From: Phialocephala subalpina
Taxonomy: Eukaryota > Ascomycota > Leotiomycetes > Helotiales > Mollisiaceae
NCBI GenBank assembly: GCA_900073065.1
Contig: FJOG01000035.1
Coordinates: 507,442-571,441 of the forward strand
Length of the DNA stretch: 64,000 nt
Direction of reading: 5' to 3'
The stretch's first letter is position 1. Each line of letters starts with the position of its first letter. The notes beneath the pieces are model-generated. The model saw nothing but the letters and a program-made list of their open reading frames with translations. It was not told the DNA's origin and made no database searches. Both the position numbers and the translations under genes were made by a program. This document shows positions 63,963-64,000 of the stretch, in pieces.

Positions 63963-64000
63963 GATTGCTGGGGTGAAAGAAATCACTGATGGTGATGAAG

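Overview
The window is from a filamentous ascomycete (Pezizomycotina). The evidence is the frequent 47-70 nt introns with GTATGT/GTAAGT-type donors and AG acceptors, the ribosomal protein gene cut into five exons, fungus-only families (HET, 2EXR, PFF1, AIM18, Grr1), a pogo-type transposase remnant and an AT-rich island that looks RIP-mutated. A Leotiomycete/Helotialean origin is my guess from the general look of the proteins; nothing in the window proves it.

Layout. Positions 1-21 kb are accessory DNA around one core gene (PFF1, 1.8-4.9 kb). A HET-domain gene runs off the left edge. Then comes a dense patch of decayed paralogues: three minus-strand copies of the ascomycete family usually mis-labelled geranylgeranyl pyrophosphate synthetase (5.5, 7.9 and 9.5 kb), three plus-strand pieces of a 2EXR family (11.3, 16.6 and 19.1 kb), a broken N-terminal amidase (12.7 kb), and one apparently intact membrane protein with a W-x-C-x-C motif (13.7-15.8 kb). 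From 21.6 to 44 kb the window is mostly conserved housekeeping: a PAQR receptor-like protein, a large fungal membrane protein, an acyl-CoA ligase (its first exon duplicated round a 374-N scaffold gap), ribosomal protein uL13, a UBL-BAG co-chaperone, glutaredoxin, the chalcone-isomerase-fold protein Aim18, a helical protein, the F-box/LRR protein Grr1 and a second, larger W-x-C-x-C-G membrane protein. From 44 to 59 kb accessory DNA returns: a deleted zinc-type dehydrogenase, a broken transcription factor, a membrane-protein gene split by an exact 250-bp tandem duplication, a DEDDh-like nuclease, two C2H2 zinc-finger paralogues and a small CxxC-tailed protein. A 1296-residue protein of unknown function closes the window.

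How the genes work together. This is a eukaryotic locus, so operon logic does not apply. The intact core genes serve vacuole, ribosome, chaperone, redox, mitochondrial and ubiquitin roles, separated by ordinary promoters; two pairs are divergent (BAG/glutaredoxin and the 111-residue protein/grr1). The main signal is the contrast between that core and accessory blocks where small gene families were duplicated and then lost through stops, one-base frameshifts, lost splice sites and internal deletions. The best candidate for something undescribed is the pair of W-x-C-x-C(-G) proteins with C-terminal membrane hairpins, the only accessory family here with no broken copy.
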